64,000 nucleotides of DNA from assembly GCF_003841505.1 (NCBI RefSeq), contig NZ_REGA01000003.1, positions 1-64,000 on the forward strand, in the 5' to 3' direction. This DNA is from Natrarchaeobius chitinivorans (GTDB lineage: Archaea > Halobacteriota > Halobacteria > Halobacteriales > Natrialbaceae). Under the pieces are notes generated by a model. The model worked only from the letters and a program-made list of their open reading frames with translations. It did not search any database and was not told where the DNA came from. Position numbers and translations under genes: made by a program. Below, piece after piece: positions 62,372-64,000 of the stretch; positions within the stretch are counted from its first letter, which is position 1, and each line of letters starts with the position of its first letter.

Positions 62372-63367
62372 TCACTCGGTAAGCGGGAGGACGAGTGCCT
62401 CGCCGTCCCGTTCGAACGACGTCCCGAACTCCTCGGAGCGTGCCCGCATTCGAGCCCGACACCACGCGGCTGCATCGGTCGACGCCTCGTGGACCGCCAC
62501 GTCGAAGATTTCGACCGGTTGCAGGCGAAGTTCCGAGGGGCGTCCACCGTCCCCGACCGAGAGTTCGAACAGGAAACTTCGATCGTTCCGGAGGTCGTCG
62601 TCGACGGCGTAATCGTCGACGAAGTCGCCCGTATCGTACAGGATCGGCCGTCCCTCGTACACCTCGATTCCGTGAAATACGTGGGCGCTGTGGCCGTAAA
62701 CTACGTCGACACCCTGGTCGACGAGCCACCGCCCGAATCGCCCGAACGACTCGGGCGGCCGCTCGACCATGTTCGGGCCCCAGTGGAGCGATACGATCAG
62801 GAGATCGGGTGATTTCGATCGAGCCCGGTCGAGTGTTTCTCGAACGGTCGTCCGCGTCCGCGCGTCCTCGACGTCGATGTCGACGTAGGCCGTTCCGGGT
62901 GAACTCTCGTCGGCCGCGTACTCGGGAACGTTGTCCGTAAGCGAGACGAATCCGATGGTCCGGTCACCGACGGTCACGTGTGCCGGTTCCAGTGCCTCCT
63001 CGAGGGTGCGCCCCGCGCCGGAACGTGCGATCTCCGCCGCGTCGAGTTCGTCGAGCGTATCTGTCAGCCCGACCGTTTCGAAGTCGAACACGTGATTGTT
63101 CGCCAGCGCACAGGCGTCGACGCCGGCGGACTCGAGTGCGGGTATCGCCCACTTCGGGTTCGCTCGGAAGTGAAACGGCCGATACGTTCGACGCCAGGGT
63201 TCCCCGCGAGACGAGAGACAACACTCGAGGTTGACGAACAGGCCGTCACAGGCGCGGAGGCGATCCAGCATGGTCCCCCACACCGCCTCGGGGGATCGGC
63301 GACGGTGACGCTCGTCGACGAGCCGACCGAGCATCACGTCGCCCGTGAATCCGATCCGGTGGCTCAT
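62372..63367 (-). CDS. CapA-family (poly-gamma-glutamate type) metallophosphatase
   Basis: 331 residues from ATG 63367 (MSHRIGFTGD); a longer frame begins 81 bp earlier. Metallophosphatase motifs: FTGDVMLGR, FVNLECCLS, ALANNHVFDF, VSLHWGPN and YGHSAHVFHG. Bacterial CapA/PgsA takes part in poly-gamma-glutamate capsule synthesis; archaeal polyglutamate producers (Natrialba) carry similar genes, but no capB/capC is near. No signal peptide visible. Confidence 0.85.
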   Translation of the reverse strand: MSHRIGFTGDVMLGRLVDERHRRRSPEAVWGTMLDRLRACDGLFVNLECCLSSRGEPWRRTYRPFHFRANPKWAIPALESAGVDACALANNHVFDFETVGLTDTLDELDAAEIARSGAGRTLEEALEPAHVTVGDRTIGFVSLTDNVPEYAADESSPGTAYVDIDVEDARTRTTVRETLDRARSKSPDLLIVSLHWGPNMVERPPESFGRFGRWLVDQGVDVVYGHSAHVFHGIEVYEGRPILYDTGDFVDDYAVDDDLRNDRSFLFELSVGDGGRPSELRLQPVEIFDVAVHEASTDAAAWCRARMRARSEEFGTSFERDGEALVLPLTE

Positions 63368-63645
63368 CGGCCGGTCGGTCGACTCGAAGCGACAAAACCA
63401 CCGGTCTTCGTTCAGCGAGTCACTCCCGGCGAAAGCAGCCGTTGACAAGGTCGTTACCGATCCGATGTGGGGTCGGACGAGACCGTTCGCTCGGCCGAAT
63501 TCGGTTTGTACGCATCCGGCGATCTCGGGCGCGGTATATCGTCGATGATCGCCGACGAGTTTCGGTAACCTCCGGTTTCGGATCGGGAGAAACAGACCGT
63601 GACCGCCGCCTCATCCCGGCGCACGGAAGGCTTTGAGTCGAAACC

Positions 63646-63888
63646 TCAGGACGATCCGCTCGAGGAGTCCGCCGATCCCGTCCACGTCACCGTCAGTTCG
63701 GTGAGCCGGACGGAGGGTCCAACTGGAACTATTCGCGTCGAGAGGTGTGCTTGCCAGTCGTCTCCCTCGATCGGATCGTCCTCCGTTCGTTCCCCGCCGA
63801 GCCCCTCGAGATATCCCGTCGCTTGCTCGAGCGTGAGTCCGCGAAACCGGCGAGTGAGGTGCAATCGCCCGTCTTCCACCGACTGCAC
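63646..63888 (-). CDS. Small conserved haloarchaeal protein, unknown
   Basis: 80 residues from GTG 63888 (MQSVEDGRLH). Contains LTRRFRGLTLEQATGYLEGLGG and WQAHLSTRIVPVGPSVRLTE; alpha/beta with a Ser/Gly-rich end. The first stretch suggests a small ferredoxin-like or swapped-hairpin domain, but no family is certain. Confidence 0.55.
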   Translation of the reverse strand: MQSVEDGRLHLTRRFRGLTLEQATGYLEGLGGERTEDDPIEGDDWQAHLSTRIVPVGPSVRLTELTVTWTGSADSSSGSS

Positions 63889-63986
63889 CTGTTGCGCTCG
63901 ATCTAAACCGGCATCGAGTCGGCAAATCGAACGCTATATCACTTCGAGGCGGGAACGTGGTGGAAACTGCTTGCCGATCCGATCGC

Positions 63987-64000
63987 ATGATGATCTACGG
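63987..64000 (+). other. Possible start of a further gene at the window edge
   Basis: ATGATGATCTACGG reads MMIY and runs off the edge. Too short to judge. Confidence 0.15.

Noticed and set aside
1-64000. tRNA, rRNA and CRISPR loci
   Set aside because: No T-loop or acceptor pairing pattern or regular spacer arrays were recognised by eye; tRNAscan-SE and a CRISPR finder would settle it.

Overview
The window is chromosomal DNA from a halophilic archaeon (class Halobacteria). Proteins are strongly acidic. The gene set is archaeal: proteasome alpha subunit, RNase P protein subunits Pop5/Rpp14-type and Rpp30-type, SBDS factor, CofG for coenzyme F420, a TbsP-type regulator and a UbaA-type E1 enzyme. 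Many genes start within about 30 bp of an archaeal TATA box, which fits leaderless transcripts. The palindromic insertions and the ISH8-like transposase suggest the Natrialba/Haloterrigena group, but that placement is inference. I see no rRNA, tRNA or CRISPR array.

Layout. 1-4.7 kb is an accessory patch: a truncated IS4/ISH8-type transposase, a 1096-residue modular repeat protein that looks like a polymorphic toxin, and a broken glycosyltransferase carrying an 80-bp palindromic insertion. 4.7-10.8 kb has pabB-pabA (p-aminobenzoate), a tungsten aldehyde:ferredoxin oxidoreductase and a membrane-anchored beta-lactamase-fold hydrolase. 10.8-17.2 kb holds a wHTH/membrane-protein pair, DUF389, EngB, UbaA and two tiny zinc-finger genes, one with a TTG start. 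17.4-25.4 kb has a UvrD helicase followed by an M24-fold protein without most metal ligands, riboflavin synthase, an AspA-like enzyme and a threonine synthase. 25.4-30.4 kb is the RNA/protein quality-control block: hflX, SBDS, psmA, rnp2, a methyltransferase and rnp3. 30.6-34.2 kb has tbsP, a small leaderless ORF and a CHAT-type cysteine protease. 34.5-37 kb has glyA and folD (one-carbon metabolism). 37-42 kb has an acidic repeat lipoprotein, a methyltransferase and cofG. 42-49 kb has serS, a PhoU/TrkA-C regulator, and an ATP-grasp / alpha-alpha toroid / FemAB-like cluster that looks like cell-surface modification. 49-55 kb is ion homeostasis: MgtE half-proteins, full MgtE, two CrcB fluoride channels and a CDF transporter. 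55-64 kb has a histidine kinase, MBL hydrolase, acyl-CoA synthetase, stress proteins, a TAT lipoprotein and a CapA-like phosphatase.

The strongest unexplained signal is a family of exactly 80-bp palindromic elements (five intact copies and one decayed) flanked by 3-bp duplications of TCA/TGA. One copy interrupts the glycosyltransferase, and removing it restores the frame. Two copies sit at the stop codons of neighbouring genes, where the duplicated TGA leaves the stop intact. A second, unrelated palindromic family has two copies. Other points of interest are the CHAT protease with its convergent small gene, the toxin-like repeat protein, a CrcB with an N-terminal array of 11-residue hydrophobic repeats, the degenerate M24 protein, and the short ORF overlapping the start of mgtE.
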